Below are positions 42,640 through 51,467 of a DNA stretch of 64,000 nucleotides, piece after piece. Within the stretch, counting starts at the first letter, position 1. Each line of letters starts with the position of its first letter. This DNA comes from Micromonospora mirobrigensis (GTDB taxonomy: Bacteria; Actinomycetota; Actinomycetes; Mycobacteriales; Micromonosporaceae). The stretch covers positions 62,001-126,000 of the forward strand of contig NZ_FMCX01000010.1 of NCBI RefSeq assembly GCF_900091555.1, written 5' to 3'. The notes beneath the pieces are model-generated. The model was not told the origin of the DNA, made no database searches, and was given only the letters and a program-made list of their open reading frames with translations. Made by a program: the position numbers and the translations under genes.

Positions 42640-45600
42640 TCACCGGACCTCCCAGGTCACGATCACCCGTCGGCCGGCGGCCACCTCGGCCGCGATCTCC
42701 GCGGAGACCTTCTGCCATGTCTCGGCGTCGACGACCTCGTAGCGACGGGCGACGAGGGTATCCCCGTCCACCGGCACGATGGCCGTTCCGCCCACCGGCC
42801 GGGTGTCGCCAGTGTCGGTCGGGTTGTCGGCGGGACGCTCGTCGCCCGGCCGCCTGACCGGGGGCACGACCGAGGGGCCCGGCCCGGGAGGCTGATCGCC
42901 GGGCGGCGTGACGACGGGCGGCTTCGGCTTCGGCTGTTCGGCGGCGAGCAGTGCCGCCGACGCGTCGACGGCCGTACCGAGGGCGGTGATCAGGTCCTGC
43001 CCGTGCTGCTCGCGCCGGGCGACCTCGCGAAGCCGCTCGATGATGCCCCGTGCCTGGTCGTCCTGCGCCGCCCGGGAGGAGATGGCCTGCAACAGCGGCC
43101 ACTGATGGGCCTGCGCCAGCGCCCGAGCGATCGCACCGGCCTGGGTTAGCACCTCGCCGACGGCCTGGTCGTCGACGTCGCCGAGGTCGGCGCGCGCCAC
43201 GGTCTCGACCAACACGACGTCGTCGCGTTCGCTGGCCACGTCGGTCACGAACCGGGCGCCCCGCCGCGCGGTGGCGAGCCGCCCTGTCGGCGCGTCGACG
43301 TCCAAGCCGAGCACCGTGGCGTGGGCGGTCAACGCCTCCACGAGCGCGGTGGCCGGCGTCTTCCGCGCGTCGGCTGCCTCGCGTAGGGCCTTCGCCAGCA
43401 CGCCGAGGTTGGCCGGCGTACGCCAGACGGGCAGCACCCCGCCGAAGATGGCCGCCCCGCGGCTCACCGCGTCCGTCCACGCCTTCTCGTCGGGCATCGG
43501 CGGGTGCCGCAGCTCCAAGTCGTCCCGTACCCCGGCGAGATGGGACACATCGATCTTGACGCCATGCTGATACCAGGCGAGCTGCTGGTCCAGCGCGAAG
43601 ACCATGATGATCAGGTTCTGCAGGTCGCGGTCGAAGCCGAAGGCGGCGGGCTCGTCGATGAGCCGGCGCAGCACGTGCACCGGGAAGTGCTCGGTGTAGT
43701 TCTCGTTGGCGGCGGCCTGGAGCAGGTGCTGACTCCACCGGCAGGTGGAGGTGGTGAGCACGTACCGGCCGTCGATCAGCTCACCGAGGCGCAGGTTGTT
43801 GCAGACGCGGCGGAGGGTGCGCTGGTCGGTCGGGTTCGGCACGCTGACGCCCCGCGCCGGGTCGGCGGCGGCCTGCTTGGCGTACTCCAGAATCTTGTTC
43901 AGCTCGCCGCGGGTGACGGGCTTCTCGTCGTCCGGCATGGCGGGGCGGCCGGGGTAGGACCAGGCGAGGAGTTCGCCGGTGAGGTTGGTGAAGGCGTCGG
44001 CGAGGGTGCCGCCGCGCGGATCACCGACGTGCAGGCCTTCGGCGAGGGTGTGGAACACGCCGATGCTGTCGTCCTGGACGTCGGAGCCCTTGGAGGTGGC
44101 CGACCCGTACGCCTGCATGAGCGCGCTGAGCAGGGTGCTGCGCAGCTGCGACTGCCGCTGCTGGAGGTAGACCCGGCCCTGCTGCCGGTCGGCGATCGAC
44201 CAGTCCGCGGCGAGGGAGTTGAGCCGGTCCCCGGCGCCGTTGCCGAGCAGATAGTTGATCTTCGCGAGCTGGCCGACCTTGCCCATCACGTCATCGGTCA
44301 GATAGAAGGGCAGCCAGAAGACGGTCCGGGAGCCGCGTTCCAGCCGTTCGATCCGAGCCCGGTCGGCGCTGCGCTCGTAGCCCTGGGGGTCGAACGGATA
44401 GTCGATCACCACCCGCCACGCCTCGCCGGTGGCGATGAGGGCCGAGACCGGCATGGTGTCGGGGTCGCGGACGTTGCCGAACTTCACCTGGACGGTGTGC
44501 GCGCGACCGCGCCAGGGGCGGGAGTAGAGCAGCTCGCCGAGCTGGCCCTCCGCCCCGGTGATATTCAGTTCCGCGGTGACGAGTTCCCGGATGAGCTGCT
44601 GCCGGACGCCGGTGGTGGTGGCCTCGTCCTCGGGGACCAGGTCGAGCAGCTTGTCGAAGTCGACGGTGTGCAGCTTGAGGCTGACCACCGGGTCGGGGGT
44701 CTTGGTGAGGTGCAGCTCGCCGGCGGCGTCGGCGACCCGGTTGAGCCGGTTGAGCACGATGGTGCGCTCGTAGCCGGGGATCGGCGAGGTGATCGAGCCG
44801 AAGTTCAGCGCGTGCAGCTTGCCGGCGGTGAGGTTGTGCAGGGCTGGCACGTCGGGCACCAGCGCGCCGAGCAGCACCGTCTTGATCAGCTTGTCGTCGA
44901 GCTGGAACTGCTGGTGCCCGGCGGCCTGGTCCTCGCCGATGCCGTTGAGGTTGAGCAGGATCGGCCGCAGCTTCTGCGTGTAGAGGGTGCGAGCGGACTG
45001 GAAGAGCTGCTTGAGCTTGGGCCGGTCGGGCAGTTCGCCGTGCAGGACGAGGGGGTCGAAAAGCGCGGCCACCCCGATCAGGTCGTTGACTCGCAGCGTG
45101 TCCCGGCGGGCGACCAGCAGCTCGGTCATCACCTTCAGCGCGGTGCGTTCCCGCTGCAACGCCTGCGACAGCGCGACAAGGGTGGCGACCAGGGCCGGGG
45201 AGAACGGGTAGAGCTTGCGGAAGGCGGCGGCGTCGGAGCCGATGCCGGCGTCGCCGTACTGCGCGCCGAGCAGCAGCGCGTCCCACACCTCCCGGTTGCC
45301 CTTGACCGCGTTGAAGGCGTTGTCGATGATCGTCCGGCCGGCTTCGTCGGTCTTGAGGAGCCGCCGCTCGGTGATCTCGGGCAGGTTGGTGTCCTCGAGG
45401 ACGATCTCGCCGAACCGGCCCTGGACGCTGCGCATGACGTGCGCGAGCGCCTCCCGCTCGGTGCCGCCGACCTGGGGGCCGAGGAAGTCCTCCAGGTTGC
45501 GCTGCCGGGCGACGAACGAGATCAGCGGCAGCGGCCGGCTGGCGTCGGCCGACTCGACGAGCTTGTTGAGCTTGGCGCCCTCGGTGTTGACGAAGACGTG

Positions 45601-46428
45601 GTCGCTGATCTTCGTGGAGAGCCAGAGGATCAGCTCGTCGAGGAAGAGCACCAGCCCGTCGTACCCGAGCGATTTGGCGTGCCGGGTGATCACGGCGAGA
45701 CCGGCGTCCAGGTCGAGGTATTCCCCGCTGCGGACCGCGCCGGTGTAGAACGTGCTGGTCAGCGCGCTGACCAGGCGGTCCCGCTGCTCGGTGCCGGGCG
45801 GCGCGGCGGCGGCGGCGGCGTACATCTCGGGGGTCCAGCCGGCGGCCTGGGCACGCAGCGCGGCGAGGGAGAGACCCCCGCCAGCCGCGGGCGTGCCGCC
45901 GCCATCGCGCAGCGCGGCGAAGAAGGCGTCGTCACCCATCCGCTCGCGCAGCCGCGCGGCGTCGTCGAGCAGCGCGTCCGACCGGTGTACGGCGGGGACG
46001 GGCGCCTCCGGGTGCAGCCGGGTGATCTGGTTGAGGTAGCCCTCCAGGATCGCCTGCTCGACGGAGCGCGCGTCGAGCATGTGGAAGGTGAGGGTGAGCA
46101 GCTTGCGGCCCCGCAGCCAGGGGTCGGCGGCGAGGACCGGCTCGGCCAGGCCGCGCACCTCCCGCGCCTCCGGGTTGTGCTGGAGGATCTCCCGCAGCAC
46201 CGCCATGAAGTGCGACTTGCCGGAGCCGAACGAGCCGTGCAGGAAGACCGCCTGCGACCGGCTGGTGGTGACGGCGTGCCCGATCCGGCGCAGCGCGTCG
46301 GCGAAGTTCTCCCGGAGCTGGTCGGTGACGACGTACCGGCGCAGATCGGCGCCCTCGGCGGCGCGGACCACGAAGTCCCCGTCGCCGACCGACGTCGGGA
46401 TCTCGATCACGTCCCGCAGCAGGGTCAT
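42640..46428 (-). CDS. pglY: PglY: large P-loop ATPase of type 2 BREX
   Basis: 1262 residues, near the usual PglY length. Walker A HGSFGSGKSHF is near residue 64 and a Walker B-like LVLFLDELILWLS near residue 265, giving the BrxC/PglY family plan of an ATPase followed by a long helical body. PglY is required with PglZ for phage exclusion in Streptomyces coelicolor. A Pro-rich disordered stretch near the end precedes a short conserved-looking C-terminal strand. The ATG at 46428 has GAGGAG a few bases upstream; longer readings would run through the promoter. Confidence 0.94.
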   Translation of the reverse strand: MTLLRDVIEIPTSVGDGDFVVRAAEGADLRRYVVTDQLRENFADALRRIGHAVTTSRSQAVFLHGSFGSGKSHFMAVLREILQHNPEAREVRGLAEPVLAADPWLRGRKLLTLTFHMLDARSVEQAILEGYLNQITRLHPEAPVPAVHRSDALLDDAARLRERMGDDAFFAALRDGGGTPAAGGGLSLAALRAQAAGWTPEMYAAAAAAPPGTEQRDRLVSALTSTFYTGAVRSGEYLDLDAGLAVITRHAKSLGYDGLVLFLDELILWLSTKISDHVFVNTEGAKLNKLVESADASRPLPLISFVARQRNLEDFLGPQVGGTEREALAHVMRSVQGRFGEIVLEDTNLPEITERRLLKTDEAGRTIIDNAFNAVKGNREVWDALLLGAQYGDAGIGSDAAAFRKLYPFSPALVATLVALSQALQRERTALKVMTELLVARRDTLRVNDLIGVAALFDPLVLHGELPDRPKLKQLFQSARTLYTQKLRPILLNLNGIGEDQAAGHQQFQLDDKLIKTVLLGALVPDVPALHNLTAGKLHALNFGSITSPIPGYERTIVLNRLNRVADAAGELHLTKTPDPVVSLKLHTVDFDKLLDLVPEDEATTTGVRQQLIRELVTAELNITGAEGQLGELLYSRPWRGRAHTVQVKFGNVRDPDTMPVSALIATGEAWRVVIDYPFDPQGYERSADRARIERLERGSRTVFWLPFYLTDDVMGKVGQLAKINYLLGNGAGDRLNSLAADWSIADRQQGRVYLQQRQSQLRSTLLSALMQAYGSATSKGSDVQDDSIGVFHTLAEGLHVGDPRGGTLADAFTNLTGELLAWSYPGRPAMPDDEKPVTRGELNKILEYAKQAAADPARGVSVPNPTDQRTLRRVCNNLRLGELIDGRYVLTTSTCRWSQHLLQAAANENYTEHFPVHVLRRLIDEPAAFGFDRDLQNLIIMVFALDQQLAWYQHGVKIDVSHLAGVRDDLELRHPPMPDEKAWTDAVSRGAAIFGGVLPVWRTPANLGVLAKALREAADARKTPATALVEALTAHATVLGLDVDAPTGRLATARRGARFVTDVASERDDVVLVETVARADLGDVDDQAVGEVLTQAGAIARALAQAHQWPLLQAISSRAAQDDQARGIIERLREVARREQHGQDLITALGTAVDASAALLAAEQPKPKPPVVTPPGDQPPGPGPSVVPPVRRPGDERPADNPTDTGDTRPVGGTAIVPVDGDTLVARRYEVVDAETWQKVSAEIAAEVAAGRRVIVTWEVR

Positions 46429-46485
46429 CTCGCTCCTCACGCCACCGCTCCCCGTGACACCGGCGTCACCGGCGACCCGCCGATC

Positions 46486-46503
46486 GTAAGGTTTGTAAGG
46501 TTC
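46486..46503. repeat. short direct repeats ahead of pglY
   Basis: GTAAGGTTT-GTAAGGTTC: two copies of GTAAGGTT at a nine-base period, in an A/T-richer island about 60 bases upstream of the pglY start. Read on the pglY strand this is AACCTTAC twice, which could be a regulator half-site pair or part of a promoter. Confidence 0.4.
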
Positions 46504-46546
46504 AGGTCCTAGTCCACCCCGTTGCCGGGTGGTGCGTCGTCCCCGC

Positions 46547-46801
46547 TCAGCGCCGCCTCGGCCGCCGGGAGCACGCGCCGTCGTGGTCGGGCCAGAGCCG
46601 ACACCGCCGGCCATCCGGCATGTTCCGGTCACAGAAGACCCAGTGACGGGAGTTCTGGTCGTCCTCCGCCGAGACGGTGGTGCCGCCGGGGTCGACCTGC
46701 GGCAGGATCTGCGTCCAGTGCGCCACCACCCGGGCCAGCCGCTGCGCGGAGAGCAGATCGTTGGTGACCACCGGCAGGTGGATCATCCAGCGCTCGGTCA
46801 C
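46547..46801 (-). CDS. 84-residue putative zinc-knuckle protein
   Basis: The start GTG overlaps the stop of the DivIVA-domain gene by four bases (GTGA), so it is co-translated. The C-terminal half has four possible zinc ligands spaced C-x9-C-x5-H-x3-C (C in VFCDRN, GRRCRL, PDHDG and GACSRR). The N-terminal half (IHLPVVTNDLLSAQRLARVVAHW) looks helical. I do not recognise a named family. Similar small genes travel with XRE regulators in actinomycete mobile islands; here it lies between the XRE regulator and pglY and may act in regulation. Confidence 0.6.
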   Translation of the reverse strand: MTERWMIHLPVVTNDLLSAQRLARVVAHWTQILPQVDPGGTTVSAEDDQNSRHWVFCDRNMPDGRRCRLWPDHDGACSRRPRRR

Positions 46802-47112
46802 CGGTCGTACCCCCGCTCGTTGCGCTCCCGGGCCTGCTCCGACTGCCAGCGGCGCAGCGCGTTCTTGATCCGGTCGGTCTCCCCGCGGCTCTGCGCCAGC
46901 GCGTCGTAGACGGCGGCCAGGTCGCCGGCGACCCGGTCGAGGAACTCCCTCACCTCCCGCGGGTCGAGCCCGCGCCGGCCGAGCCGGGTCGACAGGATCT
47001 GCCGGTCAAGCACCTGCCAGGGGCGCAGCGGATGGTAGGCGGCCGAGCGGTAGCAGGCCGATCCGAGGACCGACCGCTGGCGACGCCGGATACGCCGGAG
47101 GAAGACGCGCAT
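46798..47112 (-). CDS. small DivIVA-domain protein
   Basis: 104 residues. After a basic N-terminal stretch comes the DivIVA-like core: LRPWQVLDRQILSTRLGRRG, then LDPREVREFLDRVAGDLAAVYDAL, where the (R)G-x-D-P-x-E-V-x-x-F-L-D-R-V signature is clear. A short coiled coil follows. DivIVA proteins sense membrane curvature at poles, but these short versions next to XRE regulators are of unknown role. It is divergent from the XRE gene across a 317-base gap with a strong leader hairpin, and translationally coupled to the zinc-knuckle gene. Confidence 0.72.
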   Translation of the reverse strand: MRVFLRRIRRRQRSVLGSACYRSAAYHPLRPWQVLDRQILSTRLGRRGLDPREVREFLDRVAGDLAAVYDALAQSRGETDRIKNALRRWQSEQARERNERGYDR

Positions 47113-47429
47113 GACAGGACCTGCCTCTCACCGTCGAGATCGAACCGTGGAAGGGGCGGGCCCCCCGGCCCGCCCCGCACCGACGGACCCACCCCGGCAC
47201 CTGCCACCGCAGCCTTCGATCAGCAGTACGACAGCAGGGCAGCTCCGTCGGCCGGCTCTGCGGAGTGAACGGGCTCGCACCGAATGCCCCCGTCCCTCCG
47301 GCGATGGGCACTCGCACCTTCTGGTATAAGCCATGGACATCGACCGACTTGGGTAGCATGCTCGCTACGTTGTGCTCCGGGCACCCGTGAGCTGTGGGCC
47401 CACATCACAGCCCACGCTGAGAGGGCGAG
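47113..47429. other. divergent regulatory region between DivIVA-domain and XRE genes
   Basis: No gene is visible. Near its left end GGGGCGGGCC-CCCC-GGCCCGCCCC (47153-47176) makes a 10-base perfect stem in the leader of the minus-strand gene. A TATAAG lies at 47325-47330, and a GTAGC/GCTAC palindrome (listed separately) near the XRE start. The region is the obvious control point for both small genes and the regulator. Confidence 0.5.
47353..47368. promoter_or_regulatory. palindrome ahead of XRE regulator
   Basis: GTAGC-ATGCTC-GCTAC, 62 bases upstream of the XRE start. The GTAGCAT part recurs ahead of the GNAT gene (GTAGCATCC near 48711), so it may be a shared -10 element or an autoregulatory site. 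Confidence 0.4.
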
Positions 47430-48647
47430 ATGAACGATTTCGGAGACATACTCAGGCAGCACCGCACAACAGCCGGCTGGTCGCTGCGGAAGTTCGCCGA
47501 GCTGACGAGATACGACTTCGGCTACCTGGGGCAGATCGAGCGGGGCATCCGCCCCGCCAGTTCCGAGGTAGTCGCCGCCTACGACCGGGTTTTGGGCGCT
47601 CATGGCGCACTTGAGACCGCGTACGCGAGCAGGCAGGCAGGCGATAAGGACATGCGGAGACGGTCAGTACTTCAGGCGATGGGTGCGCTCGCCGCAGTAC
47701 CCGCCGTGGATCGATTGGTCGGCTGGGAAGCTCTGCGGCAAGGGCTCAGCGCCGCTGTCGACGTCGACTTCGACGAGTGGATGGATATCGTCGCCAGCTA
47801 CGGGCGCGGCTACTATCTCCAGCCGCACGACCAGTTGATGGCCCAGCTCGGTCGGGATCTGATCGTGTTGCAGCATCAGCTCGCCGCCGACAACGGGCAG
47901 CGTCGACCGATGCTACTGCGAGCAGCCGGTCACCTTTCGGTGATCGTCGCGCTCAGCCTGGTCGCACAGGGACACGCAATGCTGGCGAAACGGTGGTGGA
48001 CCAGCGCGCAGCGGGCCGCAGACGAGTCCGGTGACGCGGAGACGCGGGTGCTCACCCGCGCCTGGAACGTCGTCAACGGCTGCTACGACGGACGCTCACC
48101 GACCGCCGTCGTAGCGCTGTCCGAAGAGGTGCTGCCGCTCGTGGACGCGACCCCGTCAGCGGCTACTTGTGGGCTACTTGCCGGGCACGCCCAGGCGCTG
48201 TCTCTCGCTGGTCGACACGACGATGCGGTTGTCGCCGTGCGACGCCTGGCCGAGCATGTGGACGCACTACCCGCCGCAGTAACCGCCGAGGTGGAGTCGC
48301 TGTGGGGGTGGCCCGAGCATCGACTGCGGCACACGGAGTCCTGGGTGTACACCCACGCCGGTGACCAGCGGGCAGCCATAGCGGCGCAGGAACGGGCGCT
48401 GAAGCTGTACCCGGCGTCGCAGGCGCGGCTGCGCACCCAGGTACAGCTACACCAGGCGGCGGCACTGATCCGGGACGGGCACATCCCTGACGGGCTACGC
48501 ATGGCTGCCGACTTGCTCGACCAGCTTCCCCGCGAGCAGCAGAACGAACTCGTGCGGGCAGTGGCCCGTCAGGTGGTTGCCGCCGTGCCCGAGGGCGAGC
48601 GGCGGCGGCCGGTGTATGGGGAGCTCGTGGAACGGGTGCGGACGTAG
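47430..48647 (+). CDS. XRE-family regulator with TPR-like C-terminal region
   Basis: 405 residues. The N-terminal Cro/C1 helix-turn-helix (LRQHRTTAGWSLRKFAELTRYDFGYLGQIERGIRP) is followed by a hydrophobic linker and a long helical region with TPR-like pairs (AAGHLSVIVALSLVAQGHAML; AGHAQALSLAGRHDDAVVAVRRLAEHV). This plan is common in actinomycete regulators that sense peptides or partner proteins. It divides the two BREX blocks and diverges from the DivIVA-domain/zinc-knuckle/pglY direction, so control of pglY is plausible. G+C looks lower than in the chromosomal genes outside the island, consistent with acquired DNA. Confidence 0.88.
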   Translation: MNDFGDILRQHRTTAGWSLRKFAELTRYDFGYLGQIERGIRPASSEVVAAYDRVLGAHGALETAYASRQAGDKDMRRRSVLQAMGALAAVPAVDRLVGWEALRQGLSAAVDVDFDEWMDIVASYGRGYYLQPHDQLMAQLGRDLIVLQHQLAADNGQRRPMLLRAAGHLSVIVALSLVAQGHAMLAKRWWTSAQRAADESGDAETRVLTRAWNVVNGCYDGRSPTAVVALSEEVLPLVDATPSAATCGLLAGHAQALSLAGRHDDAVVAVRRLAEHVDALPAAVTAEVESLWGWPEHRLRHTESWVYTHAGDQRAAIAAQERALKLYPASQARLRTQVQLHQAAALIRDGHIPDGLRMAADLLDQLPREQQNELVRAVARQVVAAVPEGERRRPVYGELVERVRT

Positions 48648-48725
48648 CTCCACCGGTCCACCCTGTTGAAGGTGTGCGCCGCGACGTAAACATCCGTTGG
48701 GCATTAGCTGCGTAGCATCCGGAAT

Positions 48726-49283
48726 ATGCTCGCCTACACCACCCACCGTCCTGACTCGGCGACGCGCATCTTCGCAGCCCTCGGCGACCTGTACGCGGTC
48801 GTCTACGCCGAACCGCCGTACAGGGAAGGGGCCGAGGAGATCAACCGTTTCCGCACATGCCTGCCGGACCAGGCCGCCCGGCCCGGCTTCACCCTCATCA
48901 CAGCCGAGGACGACGGAGACCTGGTCGGGGCGACGTACGGGTGGACCATGCCAGCCGGCACCTGGTGGTCCCGCGCCGACACTGACCCGCCAGCCGAGGT
49001 ACACGACGCCGACAAGATCGCCGTCCTGGAGTGGATCGTCCACCCACAGCGCCGCGGTCAGGGAATCGGTGCCGCGCTGATGAGCAGGCTCCTGCGAGAA
49101 CGATCCGAGCCATACGCCACCCTCGCGTCCGACCCGCGGTCCCGGGCCCGCGCAATCTACGCCCGCAACGGATGGCGACAGGTAGCGCGTTCTACTCTCC
49201 CCTGGGGGCCTCCGATGGATCTGCTAGTTCTCGACCTCCGCCGTCCGACGGTCCGAAACTCCGCGAACTGCTCACCTTTTTGA
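48726..49283 (+). CDS. GNAT-family N-acetyltransferase
   Basis: 185 residues. The acetyl-CoA loop is HPQRRGQGIGAALMSRLL, preceded by the strand VLEWIVHP and followed by a closing ARAIYARNGWRQVARSTL, the standard GNAT order. The substrate (small molecule, peptide or protein) is unknown. It lies in the spacer between the BREX blocks, shares a GTAGCAT promoter element with the XRE gene and may be cargo. No antitoxin-like neighbour supports a toxic GNAT. Confidence 0.85.
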   Translation: MLAYTTHRPDSATRIFAALGDLYAVVYAEPPYREGAEEINRFRTCLPDQAARPGFTLITAEDDGDLVGATYGWTMPAGTWWSRADTDPPAEVHDADKIAVLEWIVHPQRRGQGIGAALMSRLLRERSEPYATLASDPRSRARAIYARNGWRQVARSTLPWGPPMDLLVLDLRRPTVRNSANCSPF

Positions 49284-49438
49284 ACCGGTTCGGCCAACAG
49301 GCGGTCCCGTCCTCCCCTTCCGCCGAAGCCGTGGTCGCTCTTCGTCGGGAGCGTCAAGTAGGGGACGCTCGACCATCATGTCTGACGCATTGCTGACTTA
49401 GCCAGCCTGCTGACGTGCTCGGGTGACAGCATTCGCGG

Positions 49439-50743
49439 ATGGCCTTCTCATCCTTTGTGGCCGGTCAGCCGCCAGCGCTCTCCACAGCCGGGACGTACGA
49501 GATCGAGTCGAGTTGGAAGCTGGCCGACCTGGTGGGCGAGGAGTTTTTCCACAAGACGCAGCGCGTGGTCGACATCCATCCAGTGCCGGAGCTGGAGGCG
49601 GGTGTGACACAGCGCTCCGTCAGCCCCATGGAGCTACTGCTCGGCCTGGGTAAGACGACGAGCGCTCTACCGGGCCTGCATGTGGCAGGTGCAGCCGGTG
49701 TGCCTGGGCTCGCCGCGCTCCGCACCGCCAGTCGATGGGCCATCATCCGATACCTGTGGGCCTTCGCGGAGGCTCGCCCTGCTCTTCGGCTTTCGGCACT
49801 GACAAGTCAGGTCCGTAGCCACCAGCGCTCGCTCTTCTCCGAGCATTTCGGGATCGCCGTCGCCACCGACCTGGTGGAGCAGTTGATCCTCACCGAGCCC
49901 GCCCATGTGGTCGACGCGGACGCCGTGAGCTACGACGCGATCCTCGGGCCGGCGATGGGTGGCCTGGGATCTCACAAGCCGGACTACTTCTGGTACAACA
50001 TGCGCGGCAGGGACTTGACCGACGTTGTGGTGCTGGAAGCCAAGGGCAACAGTTCAGGGCGACGGCTGAGCATCCTGCAAATGGCCCGTGGCGTTGAACA
50101 GGTACTCGTACCGAAGGCCGTCCCGGGCGCTCGCATGCGGCGGATCGTGATCGGTGCCTGCCTGGCAGGCAAACGGATCAAAGGCTTTGCCCTAGAGGTC
50201 GGCGAGCCTGACGACGAAACCCGCGAAGACATTGCGATAGCGCTCGCGATGGAGGAGGCGGGGGTCAGGCCCCGCTCCCGGGATCACGAGCGTTCAGGCT
50301 GGATCTCGGCCGACTCGGTCGCAGCCCCCGTCGACCGAGATGAGGTCGTACGTGAAGCAGAAGATCTTGATCAAGCGCGTCTCTTCGCATTCGCTGGGTT
50401 GACCTCAGAGCCAGTAGGGCCGCTGCTACACGCAGACCGTCAGGCTGCTGGCTCGTTGGATGTCGTCGACGTCGACGACACCTCATTCCGGTGTGAAACT
50501 TCTTTGATCAACCTCGGTGGTCGTTACCTGAGCGTGCGGACAGGTGTGGCCGAAGACGTGCTCTCCGCGCCCGGTGACACCGAGGCCGATCTTGAGCAAC
50601 GCCGCGCTCGTTATGCGGAGCGCCGGCCGGGCAGGAATTCCTACGCGTTCAGGACCGGCCGGTCCTGGAGCCGCCCCCAGGAAGATCTGACCGTAGTGAC
50701 GTCGGCGGACGGGTGCATGCTGTCGCTCTCCCTGCTCGAATAG
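49439..50743 (+). CDS. unknown protein with PD-(D/E)xK nuclease-like motif
   Basis: 434 residues, no named family recognised. Around residues 180-205 the sequence KPDYFWYNM...DVVVLEAKGNSS has the P-D ... E-x-K spacing and flanking hydrophobic strand of PD-(D/E)xK nucleases, followed by a helix (LSILQMARGVEQVL). The N-terminal third is helical and the C-terminal third contains beta-rich segments. There is no signal peptide. Its position between the two BREX blocks suggests a defence-associated nuclease. The start has only a weak ribosome site. Confidence 0.6.
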   Translation: MAFSSFVAGQPPALSTAGTYEIESSWKLADLVGEEFFHKTQRVVDIHPVPELEAGVTQRSVSPMELLLGLGKTTSALPGLHVAGAAGVPGLAALRTASRWAIIRYLWAFAEARPALRLSALTSQVRSHQRSLFSEHFGIAVATDLVEQLILTEPAHVVDADAVSYDAILGPAMGGLGSHKPDYFWYNMRGRDLTDVVVLEAKGNSSGRRLSILQMARGVEQVLVPKAVPGARMRRIVIGACLAGKRIKGFALEVGEPDDETREDIAIALAMEEAGVRPRSRDHERSGWISADSVAAPVDRDEVVREAEDLDQARLFAFAGLTSEPVGPLLHADRQAAGSLDVVDVDDTSFRCETSLINLGGRYLSVRTGVAEDVLSAPGDTEADLEQRRARYAERRPGRNSYAFRTGRSWSRPQEDLTVVTSADGCMLSLSLLE

Positions 50744-50765
50744 GCAGGAGTTGCCCCTACGGCGA

Positions 50766-51128
50766 TTACGCGGCGTCGCGATGACTGACCCGCGTCAACC
50801 TGTCCAATGCTTGCTGGGCCGTGTCGAGCCCACGCCTCAGCTCAGTCACCGGGTCGGGAGCTTGACCCGCTGCCGAGACAGCCGCGGCAACCCACTCCCT
50901 GATCAAGGCCGACATGGGTACACCTCGGGCTTCCGCCAGCGCCTTGACCATCGCATCAAGTTCGTAGGGCAGCCGTACCGGTCTCACGACGGAGACAGGC
51001 GCGTCGGCCGGCGGCAGGGGAGGCGCCTCGACCGGCTCCGGCAAGCCTGCGAGGTCGGTCGACTCCAGCCACCTACCGACGTCCTCGACGTAGTCGTCCG
51101 CTGACGGCAGACGGTCTTCTCGGCTCAT
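50766..51128 (-). CDS. antitoxin-like protein (RHH/CopG type C-terminus)
   Basis: 120 residues. The N-terminal region is acidic (ADDYVEDVGRWLES). The C-terminal half has VVRPVRLPYELDAMVKALAEARGVPMSALIREWV, which reads as strand-helix-helix of the ribbon-helix-helix family. The ATG overlaps the toxin stop (ATGA). Toxin-first order with an RHH antitoxin resembles BrnTA modules. It probably neutralises the toxin and represses the operon at the palindrome upstream. Confidence 0.72.
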   Translation of the reverse strand: MSREDRLPSADDYVEDVGRWLESTDLAGLPEPVEAPPLPPADAPVSVVRPVRLPYELDAMVKALAEARGVPMSALIREWVAAAVSAAGQAPDPVTELRRGLDTAQQALDRLTRVSHRDAA

Positions 51129-51400
51129 CGCCCTGCCTCCCATCGGTCGTACCCCTGCGCCTCGCCCTGGCTCATCTCGCGCGCCCCGACGATCCACCAG
51201 TCAAGGTCTTGTACGTGCCGGATCACAACGATCAAGCGACGGCCTGCGCCTGTTCGACCCCACACGGTGAGCACGTCAATGCCTCCCGGACCCCTCGCCG
51301 GACGCGGCCACCGGACCCCACCGTTGAGGATCTGCATGACCTCGTGCGGCTCGATGCCCTTAAGGGCAGCCAGCGCCGCTGCTAGCCACTCGTAACCCAC
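51125..51400 (-). CDS. BrnT/RelE-like toxin candidate
   Basis: 91 residues. EPHEVMQILNGG, then LTVWGRTGAGRRLIVVIRHVQDLDWWIVGAREMSQGEAQ has the strand pattern and R/E-bearing end of BrnT-like ribonuclease toxins, though not the exact family consensus. The GTG at 51400 gives a near-leaderless start nine bases from a perfect operator palindrome. It is coupled to the antitoxin by a four-base overlap. It lies directly downstream of pglX. Confidence 0.65.
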   Translation of the reverse strand: MGYEWLAAALAALKGIEPHEVMQILNGGVRWPRPARGPGGIDVLTVWGRTGAGRRLIVVIRHVQDLDWWIVGAREMSQGEAQGYDRWEAGR

Positions 51401-51408
51401 CCCGCCAT

Positions 51409-51427
51409 CGTATACGCGCTGTATACG
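51409..51427. promoter_or_regulatory. toxin-antitoxin operator palindrome
   Basis: CGTATAC-GCGCT-GTATACG is a perfect inverted repeat (seven-base arms) ending nine bases before the toxin start. A/T-rich palindromes at this spot are typical sites for ribbon-helix-helix antitoxin autorepression, and GTATAC can double as a -10 element. Confidence 0.7.
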
Positions 51428-51467
51428 GCGGCGAAGGCTAACAGCGATTCCGTGACGACGAATTCGG

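Noticed and set aside
43504..46512. About 1000-codon open frame antisense to pglY
   Set aside because: Low-complexity shadow of a real gene with intact ATPase motifs on the other strand.
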